Of a DNA stretch of 64,000 nucleotides, positions 40,211 through 48,343 are shown piece after piece. Position numbers and translations under genes: made by a program. Origin of the DNA: Salibacterium lacus (GTDB lineage Bacteria > Bacillota > Bacilli > Bacillales > Marinococcaceae); NCBI RefSeq assembly GCF_042684865.1, contig NZ_JBHUML010000002.1, positions 1,860,001 to 1,924,000 on the forward strand. Reading direction: 5' to 3'. The notes below the pieces were generated by a model that did no database searches, was not told the DNA's origin, and saw nothing but the letters and a program-made list of their open reading frames with translations. Each line of letters starts with the position of its first letter. Within the stretch, counting starts at the first letter, position 1.

Positions 40211-41989
40211 TTAATCGATACGAAGAGCCATATTTAACTGGTAGGTCAGAAAAGCCCGGTCCTTTTCGTCCATCTCCTGCTGGAGCCAGTTTCTTAAATG
40301 ATTCTCCGTCACCTTGTGCTGCTCACTGATTTCCTGAAGATCACGTTGTATCTTTTCCTTTTTCCGGGCATCCTGGATGGAAGCAATGAGCGTTAAATAC
40401 CCTTCTTTCACCATGTAGTCAGCGAAATGAATATGTTCACTGACAGCTTCTTTCTCCCTGTTCAATTCTTCCTGCTCCTGCCGCACGTCCTCGACGCTGT
40501 AAATATGATCAAGACCGTAATAGGCGTAAAGCGGAGAAGGTGCTTCGTTTTCTTCCATCAACTGCTTCATTTTGACGATCATCTCAAACTCTTTTTCCGG
40601 ATCGGTGATCGGGTGTTTCTGACCGGGGTCCTCCGCATGATGGAATAATTTGTTACCAAACCGCTGATGGCTTTTCGCCATAAAGTCCGACGTCTGTATT
40701 TTCAGTGTGCCGGCCCCTTTGGTGAAGGAGAAGGAGTGATCCAGCTCCGCCCCCTTCATCTCCTCCGGCTTGAAGCGGCTGTTCATTCTCATCGGCATAA
40801 GCGTGTACTCATAGAGATAATCCTCTCTGCCCGGATAAGGTGTTCTCATATAGATGTAATCGCCATCCACCACGTTGATGTTGTTCCCGAAATTACCGAA
40901 AAGGGCGGACTCGTGAATGACATCGTTCGATTCAATCACAGAGCGCAGCGGTTTTCCTTTCATCATCTCCGGCACCTCAAGGTCAAAGAATTCCAGGATG
41001 GTCGCCGGGACGTCAATGTTCTGCGCGAGCTGCTCTCTCGTTTCGTCGTGAACCTGCAGCTGCGGATTCCAGATGAAGAACGGGAGATGGGCAATCTCAT
41101 TGTAAACCGGCATGATATTTTTGCCCCACCAATCGTGCTCGCCAAGCAGAAGGCCGTGGTCCGTATTGACAATGAGCATCGTATCCTGCCACATGTTCTG
41201 TTCGTCCATGACATCGAGGATTTTTCCGAGATACTCATCACACATCGTCACAAGTGCCTTGTAGTACCCTTTCATCACTTCTGCTTTTTCGTTTGTGAAG
41301 TCATCGTTGGAGTACTGCAGCCAGCCGTTGAAATCATCCTGGGAAAGCCCGTACATCGCTAAATACTTTTCCGGTACGAAAAATGGTTCATGCGGGTCGA
41401 AACATTCTATCTGCAGAAACCATTGATCGGCGTCTTTATTTTCTTCGAGAAACTCCAGCCCGCCCTGAACGGTTCTCGCCATCGGATGTTCTGATTCAGC
41501 TTCCATGTATTCGCGGTTCACAAAATCCTGGGACATGCTTTCTGCTTTTCTCGTTTTAAACGCATCCGGCAGATGTTCGATGCCTTCCACGTCTGTATCC
41601 TTGTTGACTCTTGCTTTCCAGCGGTCGCCTTCCTGCCCGCGTATCAGTTCGTAGGAAGAATAACGCGGATGATACGTAGAACCGCCGTCCCGCCAGTAGT
41701 GCTTGTGGTCTGTTACCATGTGCGTGTAAATGCCGTTTGATTTCAAAATCTCAGGCATCGAGTCATCAAACGGCTCGAGCGGGCCCCAGCCTCGGTGTAA
41801 AAAGTTATATCGTCCTGTGTGCAGATCCCGGCGTGCCGGCATGCAGGGAAGACTGCCGGCAAAAAAATTATCAAACTGAACCGTTTTCTGCTGCAGGCGC
41901 TTGAAATTCGGCGTGCTCACATCTGTATGCTCATAAGGACTCAAGTAATCCCTTTTCAACGTGTCGAACATCAGTTGAATCGCCTTCAT
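40211..41989 (-). CDS. Type I sulfatase, cytoplasmic
   Basis: 592-residue arylsulfatase-family (alkaline phosphatase fold) enzyme. The C-x-P-x-R motif is C49-M-P-A-R53, so C49 should become formylglycine. Metal ligands lie in D9 (FDT) and in NTDHGLLLGEHDWWGK near residue 275. No signal peptide is visible, so it acts inside the cell, unlike most sulfatases. The activating enzyme is encoded in the same cluster (43253-44230). With a PTS and a phospho-beta-glucosidase it would desulfate an imported, phosphorylated sulfated glycoside. Arg/Asp-rich loops resemble N-sulfoglucosamine- or glycan-type sulfatases, but the substrate is not determined. Confidence 0.94.
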   Translation of the reverse strand: MKAIQLMFDTLKRDYLSPYEHTDVSTPNFKRLQQKTVQFDNFFAGSLPCMPARRDLHTGRYNFLHRGWGPLEPFDDSMPEILKSNGIYTHMVTDHKHYWRDGGSTYHPRYSSYELIRGQEGDRWKARVNKDTDVEGIEHLPDAFKTRKAESMSQDFVNREYMEAESEHPMARTVQGGLEFLEENKDADQWFLQIECFDPHEPFFVPEKYLAMYGLSQDDFNGWLQYSNDDFTNEKAEVMKGYYKALVTMCDEYLGKILDVMDEQNMWQDTMLIVNTDHGLLLGEHDWWGKNIMPVYNEIAHLPFFIWNPQLQVHDETREQLAQNIDVPATILEFFDLEVPEMMKGKPLRSVIESNDVIHESALFGNFGNNINVVDGDYIYMRTPYPGREDYLYEYTLMPMRMNSRFKPEEMKGAELDHSFSFTKGAGTLKIQTSDFMAKSHQRFGNKLFHHAEDPGQKHPITDPEKEFEMIVKMKQLMEENEAPSPLYAYYGLDHIYSVEDVRQEQEELNREKEAVSEHIHFADYMVKEGYLTLIASIQDARKKEKIQRDLQEISEQHKVTENHLRNWLQQEMDEKDRAFLTYQLNMALRID

Positions 41990-42080
41990 AGATCTATCTC
42001 CTTCCGTGCAGCCCTGTTCTGTGTATGTATTTTCATCATGAAGGAACCAATCAAAAAAAAGAAGGGGGACAGGGGATTGT

Positions 42081-42095
42081 GGGAAACGGTTTCAC
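42081..42095 (-). promoter_or_regulatory. cre-like site upstream of the sulfatase operon
   Basis: The minus strand reads GTGAAACCGTTTCCC, matching the cre core TGNAANCGNWNNC; only the outermost W positions fail. It is 90 bases upstream of the sulfatase start, where CcpA could repress the operon. Confidence 0.5.
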
Positions 42096-42305
42096 CGATT
42101 GGGAACGTTATCATTTTTAAATGGAAAAAGCTTGTGGTCTCCTGCAGAGCGTCTGTGGATCTGAGACAGGTCCGGCCGGGGCAGGTTGGCGAACGTTCGA
42201 TTGACATCTTCTATGGAGCACGAGCAGACAGATGTCCGGCCTGGGTGGTCCATAGAATCCCGCCGGGGACCGGGCCCTCCTGCTTTCTTGCACAACTTGC
42301 TCTTA

Positions 42306-42359
42306 GACCCAATCTATCGACCAATGCAGCTCATTCCCGGCTGCTTAGTGGTAGATAAG
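42306..42359. repeat. CTATCGACC-family palindrome
   Basis: CTATCGACCAATGCAGC (from 42314) faces GCTGCTTAGTGGTAGATAAG (to 42360) with several mismatches. It lies between the RpiR and sulfatase genes, in a 450-base gap that otherwise holds only the cre-like site and sulfatase promoter zone. Confidence 0.6.
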
Positions 42360-42397
42360 AACTTAATCTGCTCCCACCAGCTGCTGGCTTTCATCCA

Positions 42398-42437
42398 TAA
42401 AAAAACCCGGACAGCTGGATACCAGTCGTCCGGGTTT
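42398..42437 (-). terminator. Terminator of the FGE-RpiR operon
   Basis: AAACCCGG with CAGCTGG (from 42403) pairs with CCAG and CCGGGTTT (to 42437). On the minus strand the stem is followed by TTTTTT. Confidence 0.88.
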
Positions 42438-42442
42438 CTCGA

Positions 42443-43210
42443 TTAATTTCTGCTTAACAGGTCGTTTTTATATTCAAAATAATGATAGGACAACACATCA
42501 ATGGCACTATGAAAGGCGGTAGATGTACTGACAGCGCCTAAATTCCTTTCATTGAATACAGGCAGTCCGTAATCGGCGTGATTCATCAGCCAATTGGCAG
42601 AAGAACCGGTAAACGCAAGGATTTTCACGTTTTTCAATAATGGAATGTGAAGGGCTTCCTTAAGAGCAGGGTTATTGCCGCTTCCTGATATAACAATGAT
42701 CATATCGTCCGCAGACATTCTCTCCACCACAAGCTGATAAAGGTTCGTATTGATATCCAGCGGAACAATCTGCATGTTCTTTCCCAGTCCAAGAAACGTC
42801 CGCTGCAGTTCCTGCGCGCAATTCCGCTGCATCTGGCCTGTCCCTGTCACGTAAACACTTGAACTTTTTTCAATCGCCGCACAGGCAGGGTGTAAATCCA
42901 TATTCATCAGATTTGATACCGTCTGCTCCACACTTTGCAGTAAAGAATCAGCAAAGTCTTTATGTGTGATATTATGCTCAAAAAATTCCGTTTCCCACTT
43001 CATAAAATTTTTCATTTCCGTATAGCCGCTGAACCCTATTTTCTGTGCAAATCTCAATATAGAGGATTTGGAACTCAAACTTGCTTTGGCAAATTGATTG
43101 ATACCTAAATCACTAATCACCTGTTTGTTGTTCAGAATGAAGGTGCCAAGCTCTTTTTCTCCTTCACTCAAGCTTGTAAAATTCGTATTAATCAGCTCTT
43201 CTATCTTCAC
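42443..43210 (-). CDS. RpiR/MurR-family transcriptional regulator
   Basis: 255-residue regulator. The N-terminal HTH_6 domain (KIEELINTNFTSLSEGEKEL to about 75, with SLSSKSSILRFAQKIGFSGY as the recognition region) is followed by a SIS phosphosugar-binding domain from about 110 (ACAAIEKSSSVYVTGTGQMQ and IVISGSGNNPALKEAL). Such proteins sense sugar phosphates. I take the second GTG (43210), seven bases after GGGAGG. It follows the FGE gene by about 40 bases and should control the adjacent sulfatase-PTS-glycosidase genes in response to the phosphorylated glycoside. Confidence 0.93.
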   Translation of the reverse strand: MKIEELINTNFTSLSEGEKELGTFILNNKQVISDLGINQFAKASLSSKSSILRFAQKIGFSGYTEMKNFMKWETEFFEHNITHKDFADSLLQSVEQTVSNLMNMDLHPACAAIEKSSSVYVTGTGQMQRNCAQELQRTFLGLGKNMQIVPLDINTNLYQLVVERMSADDMIIVISGSGNNPALKEALHIPLLKNVKILAFTGSSANWLMNHADYGLPVFNERNLGAVSTSTAFHSAIDVLSYHYFEYKNDLLSRN

Positions 43211-43252
43211 GAGCACACCTCCCCGGGATGAAAACTTATCTGCGACCGGCTT

Positions 43253-44230
43253 TTAATGGGAGATATCCGCAGCACACCGGAAGCCCATATTGCCGGTTGA
43301 ACTATCGATGGTGTTGGAACTGCGTGCAGCTACACGATACCGGTTGCAGTACGTATAGTGGCAGAGATAGGAACCGCCGCGTGTCACTTTGGAATCCCCT
43401 GTTTCCGGTCCTGCCGGATTGACCGTGTCCCGTTTTTCAGACGATGTATCAAACCAGTCCGAGCACCATTCCCATACATTTCCTGACACATTGTAGAGTC
43501 CGTAACCGTTAGCAGGGAAAGATTGGGCTGGAGCGGTGCCTTGGAAGCCGTCTTCGAGTGTATTCTCTTCTGGAAACGTTCCCTGCCATATGTTGCAGTA
43601 GTGTTTTCCGCCGGGAGTCAGTTCATTGCCCCACGGATAGCGGTTCTGTTCCAAACCGCCGCGGGCCGCCATCTCCCATTCCGCTTCCGTCGGCAGACGT
43701 TTCCCGGCCCACCGGCAGAAGGCCTGGGCATCATTCCACGATACATGAATTACCGGGTGATCCATCCGGTCTTCGATGGAAGAACCCGGTCCTTCCGGCT
43801 GATACCAGTAGGCCTCTCCGACTGCATACCACCACGATATACCTGGCAGCTGCTGCATCCACACCCCGAGGTTTTCAGGGAGAAAAGAATAAAAGACGAA
43901 CGACCAGCCGAACTCTTCCGACTCGGTCCGGTACCCCGTTTCTTCAACGAATGTGCTGAATTCCCTGTTGGTCACTGCGTACGCATCGATATAGTAAGGA
44001 GATACTGTTACCTTTCGGACCGGACCCTCTCCATCCGCATTAAATCCTTCTTCATCGTTAGTGCCCATGAGGAAGTCCCCGCCCGGGATGTACCGAAGTT
44101 TATCACTGAATCTTACTTGGCTGCTATGTTGAATGTCCCGCTGTTCTTCTTTTCTTTCTGCGGTGAAATCCACATCCACCATCGACCGGCTTCCCGCACA
44201 ACATGATTTTTGATTTTCCTCGTGCTTCAC
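43253..44230 (-). CDS. Formylglycine-generating enzyme (sulfatase activator)
   Basis: 325-residue FGE-sulfatase family protein (SUMF1-like). The active-site cysteine pair is present in RGGSYLCHYTYCNRYR near residue 295; this separates true formylglycine-generating enzymes from catalytically silent relatives. Other family blocks are GGDFLMGTND near 48, VTNREFSTFVEETGYRTESE near 88, SWNDAQAFCRWAGKRLPTEA near 170 and NVWEWCSDWF near 258. It is copper- and oxygen-dependent in characterised members. It converts Cys in the C-x-P-x-R motif of the sulfatase encoded three genes away. I start at GTG 44230, eight bases after AGGAGG; an ATG at 44239 is too close to it. Confidence 0.94.
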   Translation of the reverse strand: MKHEENQKSCCAGSRSMVDVDFTAERKEEQRDIQHSSQVRFSDKLRYIPGGDFLMGTNDEEGFNADGEGPVRKVTVSPYYIDAYAVTNREFSTFVEETGYRTESEEFGWSFVFYSFLPENLGVWMQQLPGISWWYAVGEAYWYQPEGPGSSIEDRMDHPVIHVSWNDAQAFCRWAGKRLPTEAEWEMAARGGLEQNRYPWGNELTPGGKHYCNIWQGTFPEENTLEDGFQGTAPAQSFPANGYGLYNVSGNVWEWCSDWFDTSSEKRDTVNPAGPETGDSKVTRGGSYLCHYTYCNRYRVAARSSNTIDSSTGNMGFRCAADISH

Positions 44231-44362
44231 GACATGCACCTCCTCTTTCTAATAAGATAACACTATTTCGTTACTATTCCTGTTCGTCCATTGTACGTCA
44301 TCGTTTTCACGCTTTCCAGTTGTTCGAAATCGTCGGCAGGCAAAAATACTCAAGCTTCCCTT

Positions 44363-44396
44363 CTCGATTGGTTCCTTGGGGCATGGTTGGAACCAA
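44363..44396. repeat. GGTTCC palindrome
   Basis: ATTGGTTCC faces GGAACCAAT perfectly with 13 bases between them. Related motifs occur at 44463 (GATTGGTTCC), near 42040 (GGAACCAATC) and 57811-57837. Confidence 0.65.
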
Positions 44397-44417
44397 TTTA
44401 ACATCGGTTTCTCTTCC

Positions 44418-44450
44418 GATTGGTCATTAGAGGCTTACTATCGACCAATC
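44418..44450. repeat. CTATCGACC-family palindrome
   Basis: GATTGGTCATTAG (44418-44430) faces CTATCGACCAATC (44438-44450). The outer eight bases are perfectly complementary. Confidence 0.8.
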
Positions 44451-44521
44451 TGTTCGTTCCTTTTTCGCTCGATTGGTTCCTCCAGCCTCCTACCAGCCAT
44501 CTCACCCCCGCTGACTCCTTC

Positions 44522-44553
44522 GATTGGTCGTTGGGTCCTCGCTATCGACCATT
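44522..44553. repeat. CTATCGACC-family palindrome
   Basis: GATTGGTCG faces CTATCGACCATTC, a second copy about 100 bases from the previous one, in the same orientation. The 44240-44640 gap has no gene. Confidence 0.75.
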
Positions 44554-44638
44554 CCACCCTTTCCCTTCTCCCTTGATTAGCTGCCGCGCCTGCGCTGCAC
44601 CTACACCTACACCAGTACCAGTCATCTCCATACAAAAG

Positions 44639-44682
44639 AAAGCCCCGGCTCTCCCTGTCATTGGGCGGAGCCGGGGCTTTTT
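44639..44682 (-). terminator. Terminator of the RND efflux operon
   Basis: AAAGCCCCGGCTC pairs with GAGCCGGGGCTTT around a 15-base loop. On the minus strand a TTTCTTTTG tail follows; on the plus strand TTTTTAT follows, so it may act in both directions. Confidence 0.85.
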
Positions 44683-44684
44683 AT

Positions 44685-45131
44685 CTATTCAAGTGTCGTC
44701 TGTTCCAGCATCTCGCCGCCTTCCTGGGCGTAGATGAGGCTTACACTCTGATCCGGATAAACCTGCCGGATCATGTCGGAATACGTGGACTTCAGGTCTT
44801 CTGTGAGCTCCTGGCCGGAAGCAATCGTAATATCAATGTTGACCTGCTGTCCGTCCTCACTGTCTACCTGCTGAACCATCGCTTCCTGTACACTCTCTTC
44901 ACTTTCAAGCTGTGACGTCAGGTCGCTGTTGGAGCTGAGTTCAGCGGAAGCCTCCTGATTTTCAGCCTGCTCACTGCTGTCATTCTCCGATGATTCTTCT
45001 TCACTGGTGGATTCCTGGTTACTTTCCTGGTCGCTCTGGTCTTCCCCGCTGTCTCCGGAGGAGCAGGCAGCGGTAACCGCCATTCCAAGAGTTAGTACAC
45101 CTGTGAGAAGCACTTTACGTTTTTTCATCAT
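44685..45131 (-). CDS. Acidic lipoprotein at the end of the RND operon
   Basis: 148-residue lipoprotein. I start at ATG 45131, eight bases after AGGAGAGGA; the longer frame adds a poor N-terminus. The signal KKRKVLLTGVLTLGMAVTAACSS carries an AACS lipobox. A long Ser/Glu/Asp linker follows (residues 25-65), then a small domain from about 70 to 148 (ELSSNSDLTSQLESEESVQ, VNIDITIASGQELTED) that resembles small secreted domains of unknown role. It follows the pump gene by about 85 bases. Its function is unknown. Confidence 0.8.
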   Translation of the reverse strand: MMKKRKVLLTGVLTLGMAVTAACSSGDSGEDQSDQESNQESTSEEESSENDSSEQAENQEASAELSSNSDLTSQLESEESVQEAMVQQVDSEDGQQVNIDITIASGQELTEDLKSTYSDMIRQVYPDQSVSLIYAQEGGEMLEQTTLE

Positions 45132-45217
45132 AGCCTGAGTCCTCTCCTTTACTGCTTGGGTAAGCTGTAGTATAGGCAAAAAATCCAGGAATGTACAGGG
45201 ATTTAATGCCTATTTTA

Positions 45218-48200
45218 TTACATCTCTTCGTTCGGCTGTTTTTTCAGCCTTTTTTTCTCCCGGCGGTTTTCCGCCTTACGCTTAAACCACAGTACTATAT
45301 TGTCCGACGAAGCGTAAACAACAGGAATCAAAATCAATGTAAACAATGTTGAAAAGGCAAGACCGAAGACAATGACAATCGCCATCGGCGCCTGGGCTTC
45401 CGCGCCTTCGCCGATTCCAAGCGCAACCGGAAGCATCGCAAGAATTGTCGTCATCACCGTCATCAGAATCGGACGGAGACGGGACGGTCCTGCATCCATA
45501 ATGGCCTCATCGCGTTCGAGACCGTCGGAACGCCTCTGGTTGATGTAATCCACGAGTACGATCGCGTTGTTCACCACAATACCCGCAAGCATAATCAACC
45601 CGATAAAGGCGGTCACACTGAGCGGTGTCTGGGTCACAAACAGACCAAGCAGCACACCAATCAGCGTAGCTGGAATCGAGAACATGATGACAAGCGGCTG
45701 AATAAAGGATTCAAACTGAATTGCCATCACGGCATAAACGAGAAAGATAGAAGCAACAAGGGCCAGTCCGAGATCACCGAACGATTCCTGCATATCCTGC
45801 TGCTCGCCGCCGTAATCAACAGTATAGCCGTCCGGCATGTTCATTTCATTCATCGCCTGCTGCACTTCGGTGGAGACACTGCCGAGCACGTAACCTGGAG
45901 CAACGTCACTCGTGATGTCAATCTGGCGCTGGGAGTCTTCCCTTGTAATCTGTGTCGGCCCGGTCGTTTCGTTCAGTTCAGCTACCGCGGCAAGTGGAAC
46001 ACCGGCTCCCTGCGCTCCTGTAAGCGTCAGATTGCGGACATCGGAGAGCTGCTCTCTGGCGCTTCCCGGGAGAATAACCTGTACTGAAATTTCTTCTCCT
46101 TCTTCCCGGTATTCGGTAGCCATCTGCCCGTTAAATGATGTCATGACCTGTCCCATAATATTCTGGTAGGTCAGCCCGTACTGGGACGCCTGCTGCCGGT
46201 CAATATTCAGTTCAAGCTGAGGATTACCGTCTCCGGAAGAATTCTCTACGTTCATTGTACCCGGAATATTCTCTACTTCAAACACGGCCTGTTCAGCCAG
46301 ATCCCGAAGAACGTCCTGTTCCTGACCACTGATACTAACTGTAATCGGTGTACCGCTGCCGGCTGCACCGGAAGCGACATTCTGCACCGATACGTCAGCC
46401 CCTGCTATCCGGTCAGCCTGATCAGACAGCTCTGAAATCATACCGCTTGTCTCTATCTCCCGCTCGGAAGAATTAACGAGCGAGATGTTGACCGTAGCCG
46501 TATTATTACTGCCGCCGCCGGCTGCTGCAGCACCACCGCCGCCTCCTCCAAGGGAGCTGTAAGTGGAGTCGATACTGTCCTGATACGGCTCGAGCATATT
46601 CCATACCTGCTGCATAGCGCGCCGTGTTTCATCTTTCGTCGAAGCTTCCGGTGTTTCCACGTTGACTGCGATTTCTCCCTCGTCGGATTCCGGTATAAAT
46701 ACCGCACCGATAGCGGGAACAAGGGCCAGCGACCCGACGATGAGTACGAAGGTAATCAACATAACTGTCTTACGGAACCTGAGGGACCACCACAGCATGC
46801 GTTGGTAGCGATCGTTCACTGCGCGCCCCAGCCTGTTGAAGCGGCTGTTTTCATCCGGCTTTTTAACTTCTTCCTTGATAAACTTGGATGCAAACATCGG
46901 TACGATCGTCAGCGCTGCAATCAAGGAAGCAATCAAAGCAAAGGAAACGGTTAAGGCAAGTGGTGTGAACAACTCAGATGAGATGCCCTGTACAAACACG
47001 AGTGGAAGAAATACAACCAGGGTCGTACTGGTGGAGGCAACCACTGCGCTTCCGAGTTCCTTCGCCCCGGCAATAGCCGCATCTTTCCGCGACTTTCCGT
47101 ATTCTATATGCTTGTAAATCCCCTCGAGAATAACAATGGCACTGTCCACCATCATACCGACCCCGAGGGCCAGCCCTCCCATCGTAAGAATATTCAGGGA
47201 CTCTCCGGTGAAATACATAAGAGTGAATGTGGCCACAATCGAAATAGGTATCGAAATAGCGATGACCATTGTGGCACGTACACTGCGTAAAAAGGCCAGA
47301 AGCACAAGGACAGCAAATAGAGCACCGAATAATAGATTGTTGAACACGCTGTTAATGGAGGATTCTATGTAGTCCGCAGAATCATAGACTACTTCAAGCT
47401 GTGTTTCCTCCCCAAGTTCATTGTTATTCAGATTATTTACGATATCCGTTAGAGATTGTGAAACGTCCACCGTGTTGGCATCCGACTGCTTCATAATCGA
47501 AAACATAACAGAGGAACTGCCGTTCACATACGTTTCCGATGAATTATCGGCAACAGTATCCACAACATCCGCAACATCGTTAAGCTGTACATTGCCGCCA
47601 TCCGGCAGCGGAATCAGAGTGTTTTCGATGTCTTCGATCGACGTGAATTCTCCGTCCACCCGGAGCTGCAGGTCCTGTCCCCCGCTCTGCACTTCCCCGA
47701 CCGATCCGGAATCATTCTCGGCATTCAAGGCGTTGACGACATCATCGGCCGTCAGTTGATACCGATTCAGATCTTCAATGCGGAGTTGTGCTTCAATTTC
47801 TCTTTCTTCCAAGCCTTCAATGTTCGCACTGGCTACGCCGGAACCCTGCTCCAGCTGAGGCTGAATCCGTTCCTCCGCCAGCTGCTGCATATTCATATTT
47901 CCTGTATCGCCGGAAATACCAATCCACATCATCGCCTGCTGGTCCGGATCAAAACTGAGGACAGAAGGATCATCTGCTCCATCCGGCAATTGCGCTGATG
48001 CCCCGTCAATCGATTCCCGTATATCAAGCATCGCCTGGTCAAGGTCCGTGCCGAATTCAAACTGGACCTGAATAAGCGACGATCCCGATGAAGACTGGGA
48101 TGACAGCGTGTCCAGTCCTTCCAGGGTCCCGAGCGAATCCTCGAGCGGCTGCGTGACTGTTTCTTCTATATCTTCCGGTGCAGCCCCGTCGTAGCTTGTT

Positions 48201-48343
48201 GTAACCACAGCAAACGGAAGTTCCATATCCGGATAAAGGTTAATCGCCAGATTCCGAAATGAAACCAACCCGAGTACAAGTACTATGGCAACAGCCATGA
48301 AGATACCGACGGGCCGTCTTACCGACCAACTGGAAAGATTCAT
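45218..48343 (-). CDS. RND-family efflux pump, SwrC/AcrB type
   Basis: 1041-residue resistance-nodulation-division transporter with 12 membrane segments and two large extracytoplasmic loops. It begins NLSSWSVRRPVGIFMAVAIV, and TM4 reads GGLALGVGMMVDSAIVILEG, where the usual pair of Asp residues is replaced by Asp-Ser. TM10-12 with VNNAIVLVDYINQRRSDG are normal. Gram-positive members (SwrC/YerP) export surfactin-like lipopeptides, drugs or lipids. The start overlaps the adaptor stop (ATGA), so pump and adaptor are translated together. Confidence 0.95.
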   Translation of the reverse strand: MNLSSWSVRRPVGIFMAVAIVLVLGLVSFRNLAINLYPDMELPFAVVTTSYDGAAPEDIEETVTQPLEDSLGTLEGLDTLSSQSSSGSSLIQVQFEFGTDLDQAMLDIRESIDGASAQLPDGADDPSVLSFDPDQQAMMWIGISGDTGNMNMQQLAEERIQPQLEQGSGVASANIEGLEEREIEAQLRIEDLNRYQLTADDVVNALNAENDSGSVGEVQSGGQDLQLRVDGEFTSIEDIENTLIPLPDGGNVQLNDVADVVDTVADNSSETYVNGSSSVMFSIMKQSDANTVDVSQSLTDIVNNLNNNELGEETQLEVVYDSADYIESSINSVFNNLLFGALFAVLVLLAFLRSVRATMVIAISIPISIVATFTLMYFTGESLNILTMGGLALGVGMMVDSAIVILEGIYKHIEYGKSRKDAAIAGAKELGSAVVASTSTTLVVFLPLVFVQGISSELFTPLALTVSFALIASLIAALTIVPMFASKFIKEEVKKPDENSRFNRLGRAVNDRYQRMLWWSLRFRKTVMLITFVLIVGSLALVPAIGAVFIPESDEGEIAVNVETPEASTKDETRRAMQQVWNMLEPYQDSIDSTYSSLGGGGGGAAAAGGGSNNTATVNISLVNSSEREIETSGMISELSDQADRIAGADVSVQNVASGAAGSGTPITVSISGQEQDVLRDLAEQAVFEVENIPGTMNVENSSGDGNPQLELNIDRQQASQYGLTYQNIMGQVMTSFNGQMATEYREEGEEISVQVILPGSAREQLSDVRNLTLTGAQGAGVPLAAVAELNETTGPTQITREDSQRQIDITSDVAPGYVLGSVSTEVQQAMNEMNMPDGYTVDYGGEQQDMQESFGDLGLALVASIFLVYAVMAIQFESFIQPLVIMFSIPATLIGVLLGLFVTQTPLSVTAFIGLIMLAGIVVNNAIVLVDYINQRRSDGLERDEAIMDAGPSRLRPILMTVMTTILAMLPVALGIGEGAEAQAPMAIVIVFGLAFSTLFTLILIPVVYASSDNIVLWFKRKAENRREKKRLKKQPNEEM

